From Pyxicephalus adspersus (lineage: Eukaryota > Chordata > Amphibia > Anura > Pyxicephalidae), in assembly GCF_032062135.1 (NCBI RefSeq), contig NC_092858.1, positions 163,157,882-163,221,881 of the forward strand: a stretch of 64,000 nt of DNA, read 5' to 3'. This document shows, piece by piece, positions 37,708 to 47,807 of the stretch. Numbering within the stretch: the stretch's first letter is position 1; each line of letters starts with the position of its first letter. Both the position numbers and the translations under genes were made by a program. Below the pieces are notes generated by a model. It saw only the letters and a program-made list of their open reading frames with translations, was not told the DNA's origin and made no database searches.

Positions 37708-39859
37708 TATAGACTATGCTAGACTGGGAAGCATGGTGATTTTAATGTTGTGCATGTTCTGCCTATATTTTAACCTCAATTAATTAAATCTTCTGTTTTT
37801 GGAGTATGTAGTTCACAGGGTAACAATGCTTCCTCTCCATTGACATAGTAAAGTGAGCATTGCCAACCTAAGAAAAGGAACCTAAGGAAGTGTGTTAAGG
37901 GAACGATTCGCTTGATGAAAAAAACCCTAATGAAAGCTAATGTCACTACATCAGCTAAGGACTTGTAAGCTGTCATATATTACATTTTTACCTTTAGGTT
38001 TCGATAACCAGTAAATATTATCCACCTCCCCCCTAAATTTTAAGTGTACCTTCAGCCAACATGTTTTCTTTATATTAGATAGATAAGGCTATACATTCTA
38101 AATCAATTGCATGTGTATTTACAAACAATTTCTAAAATCTCTGTATGTGATGAGCAATTTTTTCAAATATATATTTCAATTAGATGTTGCTTTGCTGCCC
38201 CCTTCCACCATGGGAAGAGCTATACTTGGTTGACTGTTCAGCTAGATTCATGTTCAAGGAAGGCCTGTTTTTTGGCGGCTCCCAGGGGCTGCTATTGCAC
38301 CGGACATTAAGTCACTGGCACTACTATTCTGTTTCTCAAAGAACCAGCGCTTGCACATTTGGAGCGGTACTGAACTGCTCACTGCCTTTCCTATTTATTC
38401 TCAAAAGGTTGTCACAGGTGGGATGTTACATGTAGCCTTTCACCTAAGGAACCAATTGAGGGGCATTAGAAGGTGGCAACAACACCACAACCTCACCGCC
38501 CGTCTGAACAAAGCCTCACTGTCTAGCGGTATATAGTTAACAAATCTCCTAGTAAAAATATGTCCATTTCCTGTATTTTATTTAAGTATTTTTCTGTGTG
38601 TTTGAATGTTCTTTGGGCATACTTTTAACTATGTCAATATTTTATACAGGGACGATCTAACCTATTATATAATCAATCTCCACCATGCAGTAGGCTGCTC
38701 TCCTGAATACCTAACACCCAACTAGGAGGCAGTCAGTGAAATAATTCTTTAACAAGAGAATTACAGAGAAAATCTATTCAGCTTTGTAAATTCAATCAGC
38801 GGTTTTGTTCTGTTAATTAAAGCCACAGCGATGGTAAGTTGCCGCCTGTCACAATAATTCCATAAAGGGAAGGGATCTGCTTTGAAATCAGTGAGAGGGA
38901 AGAATACACATCCAATTCAGACTCTTCATTTGATAAAAGAAGTTCTGTGAGCCGGCTTCAATGCCAAAAGAAAAAAAAATGAAGCAAGCCAATAGGAGCT
39001 AAAAATAAGAAATGTTTTGTCTCTGTTCATTCATTTAATATGATTATTGCTTTAAATGGCTCCAGACAAAAAAAAAAAATTAAAAAAACAAAAAATAGAA
39101 CACCGCCTTCCATTGCCGGCAGGAATAGACATTAAGGGTGACACTGGGCTTTTGTTTCCAACACGACTAATTTGTTCTCCAAATAATTTATCTAAGGCGT
39201 TTCACAGAATGATGGAAAAAAAGTGTCAGGATTTAAAACAAGACGTGTATCTTGAAAATTAAAATTAAATGTATGAATTACAGGGAATATCCACTGTATT
39301 CTGAAAAGTTGCTCTGATAAAACTGATTTCAAGGAATTAAGGTGCTCCCCTCCACCCTTTTCAATGATCATGTGATGTCCTCTGTTTTCTGGCATGTAAA
39401 GGAGGTGTCTCCTTCTTCGGGTGGCCCTATTACTGTCTTAATGACATGAACATTTTGCTTTGGTTGTCCATTTGGGGATCTCCTTTCAGAAATCTGCAGC
39501 ATTACGCAGGCAGCCTTTTTAGCCTTTTTTTTAGTCTATATGAATCTGATTATGAAAAAAACATGTATGCTTCAATATTTGATTTGGTATTGCTAGATGC
39601 CCCAATGACCTTATAAAAGACATCAGTCCAGACATATCAAGGTCCAAAGGCATTACTATTCACGGTCACGTGCCAAATTATAAGTGCAATGGAAATTATC
39701 CAGGGAATTGAATCAGGAATATGAACAAAACTGGACACAGCACTAGACTCCCTAGATATTTCCCTCTTATGCTTTTGGATTGAATCTTCACCAAGTAGTC
39801 ACTTGGACTCCAACACAACCTCTGCTGCTGCCACCCTGTACTGCCTTTTCACCCAGCCA

Positions 39860-40925
39860 CCAAGAAACCCTCAGTGGATCCCTCCCTACTTTCTAGCTAC
39901 TCTTCTATCTCCCTTCTCCCATATGCTTCCAAACTTCCTGAACACCTTGTCTATAAAAGACCCACCATTTATCTGAACACAAACTTTCTCCTTGACCTAC
40001 TCCAGTCTGGCATTCGAGCTGCCCATTCCACTGAAACAGTTCTTACTACATAGTGGCCAATGACTTCCTCAGAGCTAGGTCTCAAGGCAACTTTTCCCTT
40101 CTCCTTCTCCTTCTCTTTTCTTCTGCTTTTGAGTACCATCTGTATGCTGATGACACTCAGATCTATCTGTCCACCCCTGACCTGTCTCCCTCAATCCTGG
40201 ATAAGGTTTAATGCCCACTTATCATTGATGGCTGGCAGATTTCTGAAAATAAACCATGATAAAACAGAACTCATCATTTCCCCCTGCCCCCCACATTCAA
40301 AATCTACCCTGGATAAATTTTTATTGGTTATTACCACTGTTATTCAGCCCTTCCCTCAGACATGTTGTTTTGACGTCACCTTTGATTCTCCACTCTCATT
40401 TACCCCCCATATTCAGAACTTTTTCAGGTGCTGCCAATTTTATCTGGACTACTATAACCACCTCCTCAGTGGTACTCTACTAACCTGACTCTCTCCTCTA
40501 CAATCTTTTACACTGGTCAACAAACATTTTCTTTCCTAACAAATTAAAGTGCACAGATTCCAAATATGGTATTGGTTTTGCTAGATTTTTGAAATAATGA
40601 CCTCAATAATAACCTCATAGAAAACTAATGAAACATGAAAATTAAAAAGATAAAGCAAGATTAAACTAGATATGCCTACGTATACAAAATTAAATTGTTG
40701 AAATACTTAATGTCAGTATATTGTGTGATACTTCCCCCACCTCCTAGATTGTAAGCTCTTCAGGGCAGGGTCCTCTCCTCCTCCTGTGTCACTGTCTGTA
40801 TCTGTCTGTCATTTGCAACCCCTATTTAATGTACAGCACTGTGTAATATGTTGGTACTATATAAATACTGTTTATTATTATTTTTAATAATAACAATAAT
40901 AATAATAATAATAAAATATATTGCA
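39860..40925 (+). mobile_element. L2-type LINE fragment with YADD motif
   Basis: Translation gives KKPSVDPSLLSSY, SISLLPYASKLLEHLVYKR and LLQSGIRAAHSTET, then, after a frame break, HLYADDTQIYLSTPDLSPS; YADD (40143-40154) is the reverse transcriptase catalytic motif. The segment normally between the SAFD and YADD regions is deleted. The tail near 40740-40925 has TAGATTGTAAGCTCTTCAGG and an ATA-type 3-prime repeat; 40503-40730 is unrelated. Opposite orientation to GRIK1; not functional. Confidence 0.82.
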
Positions 40926-42472
40926 TTATTCTTCTTAGTAGGGACACAGGAGGAAATAATGATGTCACATGGGTTTTAACACTTGTCTACTCTGTTTAAA
41001 ACTAAAAAAAAAAAGTTTTGACTTAAGTTAAACTTTGAGGTAAAAAAGTACAATATAAAGGCATGACATAATGACAAAATAGGAGAAACTGTTGGTGTGG
41101 ATAGCTTCAAATGTGATTAAAGACTTTCACGCTAAAAGGACACAGAGGTCTTTATGTTCCTCCCGAAGCTGAAAAAAACTTCTACAAAATGATTACCACA
41201 ATGGAAGTGAGTGTTGCTCTGGTGCTAAGACACCAATTACATCATAACAGTATTATTGTCTATCCGGGAGAAACTCATATAGTTTGTAGGTGAGAAAATG
41301 TCCCATCTAGGTGTCAGACCTAAACCCGAGGAATCAGCAGAGTTCATACTTTCGGGCGTTGCATGTTTTCAATTCTACTATTTGTTCAGATAGCATTCAG
41401 TAAATATAGAGGACCCTTGAGCCCATGTTATCATGGAAACCCTAGGTAAATGAACTACAGTTTTATTTACTGAGCACATTTCAATGGAAAATGTACAATG
41501 AAAAAAAAAGTCATAAGTGTGAATCCATTTGGATGTGTCTCAGAAGAATTCCATAAAAGCCTGAGTCTTTATAACAATAATTCAGTCTAAAATCCATCAC
41601 TGACCTAATCCCTGCTTTACTCACCAATGCAATAACACAATTAGTACAATTAGTGCCATTACTCATTAACACATACAGCCTGTTACCAGCCAGGAAATCC
41701 TCGGAAGAATATTTTCAGTATCCTCATCCATTAGGGTTCCATTGTGAAAGCTGGAGACAAAAACCTTGATAAGCCTTGCTTAGTAACTGTATGGGGCAGG
41801 CACTTAACAATGCGACAAATGGGATTTAAGTGACAATATGTATTTATAATGATGTAGGAGATTTCATACCCCACAAGTGATGCAGACAGGTAACCCTTGC
41901 AGAGTGGTGAAATGGAGTTCTATTCTGTTATGTAAACTAATTCTAGCAGTAAAACAGAGATAGGGGAATAGATGTAGTGTGACAATGCTCTCAGGGGTCT
42001 ACAAGTCCTTTCTTCTGTTGTATAATGTATTCATTGTGAAATAAAGCACAGGGGACTCGGTATGACCCCGTATTTAGCTCAGCTGTACTCGTGTGTGTTC
42101 TCTGCCAAGCTTTTCCCTTGGGATTTGTCCGTGCTGCTTCAGGCTGTAGATCACAACTGCAAGATGTAAATGATGTAACCAGTGCAAACTGCGCATTATC
42201 TTTTGTAGGCCTTGTTCGGCTTGTAAAGTCTAGTCTGAAGAGCAGTGCACACTGCAAAACATCTGAAATGCTTTTAGCCAATGCCAAGCAGCTTTATTGG
42301 AGTAAATATATAAACAATTCCAAGCTGCTGTTGCTGTGCGCATTCAGCCTAAACATCCAACATTCAGTTCGGTTCTGATCCCAATATTCGAGCAAACCAA
42401 GTTAGCTTTTTGGCTGGTTGAGCTGGCACTCACTGGCATTGTGTACATTTAGGTGAGAAGTATTGTGTACAT

Positions 42473-43344
42473 TTAGGTGATTCTAGAAACCATGCTGGGG
42501 CTCAGCTCCACCTGTCTTGGTGTCTCATACATAAAGGCCCAGCTGACCTTGTCAAAAGCGTTTTCGGCATCAACTGACAGCATACACATAGGGGGCTTTG
42601 AAGTTTTTGCATATTGGGTCAGCAGGATGGTTTTAATGGTGGTATCCCTGGCCTCTCTCCAATGTATACACCCCACCTGTTTCTTATGGATCAGGGAAAG
42701 CATGTACTGCGAGAGCTATTGGCTATCAATTTTAAGAAAATGTTCATAACTACATTAATTAGGGAGATATGCCTGTAATTTGAGCACAGTGTGCGGTCCT
42801 TTTCTGGTTTCAGCAGGACGGTAACATGAGCCTCTAAACTTGTGGCAGGAAGGAGGTGTCAGTCGAAATAGAAGAAAACACTCTAGTTACAAAAGGGAAC
42901 GATTTGGGGGCATGAGGTTTATAAAACTGCAGTGTAAACCCATCTGGACCTGGCTTTTGCCTGCTGGTGTAGATTTGATATCCTCCGAGACCTCTTCCTC
43001 AGTGAACAGGGATTATAATTGGGTAACTACTTATTACTGTTGCCAGGGGCCGTCTGATTGAGATGAACTGAATATAGGTCAGAGTGGAACTTGTGAAAAG
43101 TCTGCAGGATATCCCTAGGGATGGAGGACAATTCTCCCTTTATTGTGCGTATGGAGAGAACATACGTGGCTGACATCCGCGGGTGTAGCCCACTAGCTAA
43201 CAGTTTCCGACATTTGTCCCCATATTGATAGATTAGTTTACGAAAGCGGTCCTGGTGGCGTTGATGTGCTACGTCATAAAGTTTGATGGATTTCAGATGG
43301 GTTCTGGCAGCAGTCAGCTCCAAAAATATGTCAGAAGATTTCAC
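42473..43344 (-). mobile_element. L1-type LINE ORF2 fragment
   Basis: Minus-strand frames give TAARTHLKSIKLYDVAHQRH, LFTEEEVSEDIKSTPAGKSQ, KDRTLCSNYRHISLINVV, QVGCIHWREARDTTIKTI and LSVDAENAFDKVSWAF, in the order of an L1 ORF2 linker and early reverse transcriptase. Several frame breaks, no endonuclease and no 3-prime end: a decayed internal piece. Confidence 0.85.
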
Positions 43345-43757
43345 AGATTAGATTTGTAACTGCTATTGGATGTGGTATAGTTAGTATAAGCCACATTACT
43401 TTGGCCATTTTTCAATACATAAAAATAGAATGATCTAACATTTGGATGTGGTACAAAGGTTGGGATGACTGGTGCAGGAATGTAAAGGTGCTTGCACTCA
43501 ATATCTACAGCAGTCTGCCCTAAATTTTTAGTATTATATTCTTTTAAAGTCTTTAAAACATCTTTTAACTTCAGTTCCGGAATGTTACCATATCTTCTAA
43601 TGTGAATGCTGACTGGGTTTGTATATAAGCTGCCTGGCCCTCTTCCTGGATCAACCCAAGTACATTGTTTGGAAAGATCAAGCTGTAATGGACACTCATG
43701 GATACTGGATCTACCAAAAAGATTTAGGACTTCTACACTACACATGGACATGTTCAT
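43341..43757 (-). CDS. Unidentified open frame, 138-139 codons, next to the L1 fragment
   Basis: From ATG at 43757 the frame runs MNMSMCSVEVLNLFGRSS, and further on YTNPVSIHIRRYGNIPELK, LKDVLKTLKEYNTKNLGQ, HLYIPAPVIPTFVPHP, to a stop at 43341. It stays open 12 codons upstream (HVFGKKWNYG). The mix of residues looks protein-like rather than random, but I recognise no family. It has no GRIK1-compatible splice context and does not resemble L1 endonuclease. It could be a retrocopied gene fragment, part of a mobile element or an old viral integration; no signal peptide or membrane segment is evident. It may also be a chance frame. Confidence 0.35.
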   Translation of the reverse strand: MNMSMCSVEVLNLFGRSSIHECPLQLDLSKQCTWVDPGRGPGSLYTNPVSIHIRRYGNIPELKLKDVLKTLKEYNTKNLGQTAVDIECKHLYIPAPVIPTFVPHPNVRSFYFYVLKNGQSNVAYTNYTTSNSSYKSNL

Positions 43758-44078
43758 ACCATAATTCCATTTTTTTCCAAATACATGTCAATTAGAACAC
43801 AGTTTAATGCTACTTAGATAAAGTTTAGAAGCGTCTGCCAAGAAACTCATAAGCATTTCAAACTGGACTCAAGTGTAAGATGAACAGACCTGAAAGTATT
43901 CAGTATCTACCCAACTACAAAAGTTGGGGCTCCAAAATATCATGAAGGTATCCTAAAGAATGTTTCACTACAAAAATCTTAAAAGGCGGAAAACATATTG
44001 CAAAGTTCCCCCTTGATGTGCTATGTGTAGGCAGAACCACCACTTTGAAGACTCGAAACTAAAAAGTTGCCTGCTTAC

Positions 44079-44260
44079 CTGTTTGAGAATTTCAGCTGCA
44101 GTTTCATGTGAGCAATCAAATATCACATAGAATTCCTTGGCTTTCTTCATCTCTTTGAGCAAAGGACGAGCATCCTTGTTTCCTGAGGGTAATTGGCGAA
44201 TTTTTATTTTGATGTTGTATCTTGATGGAGCTTTGATGAGTTCTTGCAGACGGATTAAAC
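44079..44260 (-). CDS. GRIK1: GRIK1 exon, 182 bp (amino-terminal domain)
   Basis: The exon starts in phase after CTCCCTTAG and ends at CAG|GTAAGC. It opens with GT, which completes a glycine codon begun in the previous exon, and then gives 60 codons: [18 protein letters not shown], then [19 protein letters not shown], then [21 protein letters not shown]. This is the receptor-family-ligand-binding-like (periplasmic-binding fold) amino-terminal domain, which lies outside the cell and drives subunit dimerisation and assembly. The segment containing [10 protein letters not shown] is characteristic of kainate receptors. The 182-bp length is what I recall for this exon in vertebrate GRIK genes. The preceding exon was not found in the 19.7 kb to the right. 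Identity as a kainate receptor exon is near certain; the GRIK1 paralog call relies partly on the following exons. Confidence 0.95.
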
Positions 44261-45666
44261 CTAAGGGAGAAAATAATGAATGAAATTAGTTGGACAGTAA
44301 AATTCTTATAACCAGATAGTAAAGATGCTCCAGATAGCTCCATGCAAACTAATTAGCTGCCTTTGTTAGAAAAGTAAAGTTGGGAAGTTTATGTGCAAGT
44401 TTTAATGTGGTCTTGTAGAACAAGTCAAGTCATTTGCATCTCAAAGTACTTTATGTTCTTTTATAAGGGTGTTTTATGCTCTGTGGTACTGAAACAAAAT
44501 AAATGCAGCTCCTACCATATTGCTGAGCTTTTGCACTTAGACTGAAAGGAGAACAAAGAGGAATGTTTAAAGGAAAATGTCTAAAGAAAGGTTTTTTGAA
44601 AATCAAGAAAAAAAAGTATGATTACTGTAGGATCAGCTTTAGATTTAATCTAGAAAATTGTTAAATCAAAATGTATCTTTAGGCTAAACATTATTTTTTT
44701 TTAGTTTTGGATAGAGAGGGAATGGGTTTTACCCTTTGTCAAGTTTTATGTCTTTAACAGAGCGGTTTTAAGGTTTGCTATAATTGGCTTTCAGCAAGCG
44801 GGTTTAAATCCCATAGCAAACTAAAGATAAGCATGTTTATTACTACACAACCATATATAACATCTTTAGTTATTGGTAGCTAAACTTTTAAATGAGTTTG
44901 CAAACAAAAAGCTTTACCAAATGCACTGCAATTGCTGTCCATTCCATCAACTAAATATACCAAAATGCTTTGAAAATTCTAACAACAAACTTCTCCTACT
45001 TGGTCCTTTGGTTTATTAATAAAATTAAAAGCACACCATAAACAAGGGCAGGTAAGCTGCAATATAATTCATTTTTGTTTAGCTTTGCTTTAACAGACCA
45101 GAGGGGGCAAATAAATGCTGTTTATTGCTAGGCTTACATACATTTTAATTTGAATTTTCTATTTATTGCTGGCATTTGCCACAAAGTTCTCCTAAGTGCA
45201 GTTAGCTTGTCTTTTTTCTTTTCCTCTGATTGATGCATCACTAATCACATTTAAATTTCCCAAATAGGTCTGAATATTATGAATGCGAGACCCAGAATAC
45301 TTTTTTTATTTGACGTTGTGGTGTAAAGTCTACTTTGTTAACCAAAGCAGTTTTCAAATATGAAGTGGCCTCAAGGCACTTAAGAAGTACTTTGAGTCAG
45401 TTGCAAGTTTAGAAGAACATCAATGGTTCCAAAATACAGAACTATTTATTTTATTAAATAAAATTCACATTTCTACACCTACGTTCTACACCTTTTAGTG
45501 GTTTGTACAGTATTTTTTATTTGGCCTTGCGATGTTTGGGATAAGATATTAGGATATTCGAAAAGCCTTGAATAGTTCAATATTAGTTGCGCCTTCTTCC
45601 GAAGCAATCGTCAGCATCTCGTTATGGGTCCACAACAAGAAATGTTATTTCAAAGACCATCTGAGG

Positions 45667-45845
45667 CAATGTTTCTCAACCAGGGTTCCTCTGGAGATTG
45701 CTGGGGGTTCCTTGAGCAATGAGCAATTTGTGACTCTTAGGTCATTTTAACTGACCGATGTTATCTTTGGCTATCTCTAAGGGTGACATTCTTCCAAACG
45801 GACAGAAATGTAAAAGTATTCTTCCCACTGATCAACACACAAATG
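45667..45845. repeat. hAT-type fragment (TTTCTCAACCAGG end)
   Basis: Starts CAATGTTTCTCAACCAGGG like the elements at 22679 and 58000 and continues with GGGTTCCTTGAGCAATGAGC. The right end is missing; a LINE 3-prime piece begins at 45846. Confidence 0.75.
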
Positions 45846-46047
45846 TACTGTTCGAGGGAACATCCGATTGCTTCATGGGATCAGGAATTTTTTACCTCTG
45901 TTGGAGCAAATTGAACCAGTTGAACCATTGAAGCAGTTTTTTTTGCCTTCCTCTAAAACAACTATGTCTATGGGGTTTTTATCTGGGATATAATCATTTC
46001 CCTAGTGGTTGAACTTGATGGACTATCTAACTTTATGTAACTATGTG
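45846..46047 (+). mobile_element. LINE 3-prime fragment, copy 3
   Basis: Matches the 3-prime non-coding part of the 28.2-kb copy: TTTCCCTAGTGGTTGAACTT and TTTTTTTTGCCTTCCTCT. Confidence 0.8.
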
Positions 46048-46432
46048 ATTGTGTATATAGTAATTATAGCAGCGGCTCCCCAAAGACCTATCATTTATTT
46101 CAAGGGTACCCCTATGTTAAAAAGGATTTGCACTGAGGTAACATTACCAAGTTTTAGTAGGAGAGAGAGTTTCAAAGAAAACGGATACTGCTGTACTGAT
46201 AAAACTCTGACTGCTTTATATACTGTACAAAATAAAGAAAATAATGTTATATTAAATACTCTTAAAAATTTTATAAAATAGATAACATTATCTTTAACAG
46301 GTTGTCTTCCCAAATATTACAGAACGCAGAGATCTTTCATACAGTAGACCCAGACAACCTATTGCCCTTCTGCAACCTGATTTTCTCTACACAATACCTT
46401 GGCTCTTCTCAGAACCTATTAGCACCAATCAC

Positions 46433-46828
46433 ATGAAGACCTCAGACCATATTACCACCAATCACATGAAGAGCTCAGACCATATTACCACCGATCATAC
46501 GAAGACCTCAGATCATATTACCACCAATCACATGAAGAGCTCAGACCATATTACCACCAATCATACGAAGACCTCAGATCATATTACCACCAATCACATG
46601 AAGAGCTCAGACCATATTACCACCAATCACATGAAGACCTCAGACCATATTACCACCGATCATACAAAGACCTCAGATCATATTACCACCAATCACATGA
46701 AGACATCAGACCATATTAGTACCAATCACATGAAGACCTCAGACCATATTACCACCAATCACATGAGGACCTCAGACCATATTACCACCAATCACACGAA
46801 GACCTTAGACCATATTACCACCAATCAC
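46433..46828 (+). repeat. 33-bp minisatellite, 12 copies
   Basis: Twelve tandem units of exactly 33 bases with consensus CATGAAGACCTCAGACCATA plus TTACCACCAATCA. As 33 is a multiple of three, the array is open in frame and reads as 12 repeats of MKTSDHITTNH (variants MKSSDHITTNH, TKTSDHITTDH). Variants alternate in pairs in the first half, showing a 66-base higher-order unit. No promoter or homology supports a protein; it lies in intron on the strand opposite GRIK1. Confidence 0.93.
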
Positions 46829-46979
46829 ATGTGGCTGCAGAGGAGCCCTTCCAGACTCAGCTTCTATATATCAGTTTGTAAACAGGTCTTGCTATCTCTG
46901 TACATACCATACAACCCAATGAACAGAAATTGGCAAGCAACTAATCAACTTATTGGATATTGATGTGCATGAAATTCTA

Positions 46980-47146
46980 ATAGCTTTTACTCCAGTCGCC
47001 AGCATCTGTTTCTGCTGGCAAAAAGCTGTAAGAATCTGCATGAAATCCATTAGCTTGGGTTCTGTTACTGCAGTGAGCATGAAATGATGCACTTTATCAA
47101 AAAGTACTTTTTCACGCATTGATGGAATGGAAGATTGGGCTAATCT
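46980..47146 (-). other. Possible cryptic exon or pseudogene piece
   Basis: After a pyrimidine-rich tract and GGCAG, the minus strand reads LAQSSIPSMREKVLFDKV, then HHFMLTAVTEPKLMDFMQ, then ILTAFCQQKQMLATG, before GGAGTAAAAG. The residue mix looks coding and the frame is open for 139 codons, but I do not recognise the protein and it matches no GRIK1 exon. Confidence 0.25.
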
Positions 47147-47653
47147 GCCAACGAAAGGAAGAAAAAAAAAGTTATGCAGCAGGTGTTTACATAATGTCTT
47201 ATGCAAATGAGGGGAAATATGTGTTATATGCAAATCAGTAGACTTTATCTCTGTAATTGTGAGTCTGAAAGATAGATCTTGCCTGAAATGTTTGTTCCTC
47301 AGATTCTGCATTTCATAAAACAGAATGGGAAAAAGATGTTTCTTGATTACGGTCTGTTACTTTTTCTCATATAGGAAAGAAAAAAAAAAGAAAATATTGC
47401 TGCGGTACATTTCTTACATGTAGGGCAATGAAGGATAATGAAATCCATGCCAACCAATCAGTATTCTTTTTTATTTAGAAGAGTTCTGAAATCTGATTGG
47501 TTACTATGGTTCACTTATTCATCTCTACTTTATTAAATAGCACAAATAATTTTTTTCATGGATTGTAGTATATTAGTACACATCCTATAAAGTAATGAAT
47601 TTTGTTTTAAACAAAGATGATTTTTGCAAGCCTTTGCACTCAGTTGCATGTTG

Positions 47654-47807
47654 TGGCTGGGTGATCCAGCAAACCTGGAATGGATTTTTTAGCTAGCAAA
47701 TGTTTTGAATCCTGGACCAGATTCATTCCAGGATTGCTGGACCACTTAGCGTCACTGGTGAAAGTGTATTCTCTCCAGCCTTGGAGAGCTTTCATAAATC
47801 AGGCCCA
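47654..47807. repeat. Foldback MITE copy 5, left end missing
   Basis: Begins inside the family at GGCTGGGTGATCCAGCAAAC and is complete to the right end TTTCATAAATCAGGCCC. Confidence 0.85.

Larger units (their letters stand above)
37466..44078 (-). other. GRIK1: GRIK1 intron, 6.6 kb, LINE-rich
   Basis: This intron lies between the 182-bp and 54-bp exons. It contains an L2-type LINE in the opposite orientation (39.9-40.9 kb), an L1-type fragment in the same orientation (42.5-43.3 kb) and the unidentified open frame at 43341-43757. 37.5-39.8 and 41.0-42.4 kb are unassigned apart from a G-run at 37695-37707. Confidence 0.9.
10414..44260 (-). other. GRIK1: GRIK1 gene, partial: six exons located
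   Basis: This is the span of the located GRIK1 exons, read right to left. GluK1 is a subunit of tetrameric kainate-type glutamate-gated cation channels in neuronal membranes. Joined, the exons give about 235 codons in one frame with no stop. The 182-bp exon begins with the last two bases of a glycine codon, and every later junction falls between codons. Paralog choice rests on residues I recall as GRIK1-like rather than GRIK2/3-like: [46 protein letters not shown], and the presence of the 15-residue optional exon. The span covers the later part of the amino-terminal domain up to the linker before ligand-binding segment S1. Signal peptide, early amino-terminal, ligand-binding, pore and cytoplasmic exons were not found, so both ends of the gene extend beyond the window. 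Confidence 0.92.

Noticed and set aside
46433..46828. CRISPR-like regular array
   Set aside because: Units are directly adjacent with no unique spacers, and the host is a vertebrate nuclear genome.
46433..46963. 176-codon frame as a repeat protein
   Set aside because: The frame exists only because the tandem unit is 33 bases; no start context, homology or non-repeat domain supports a protein.
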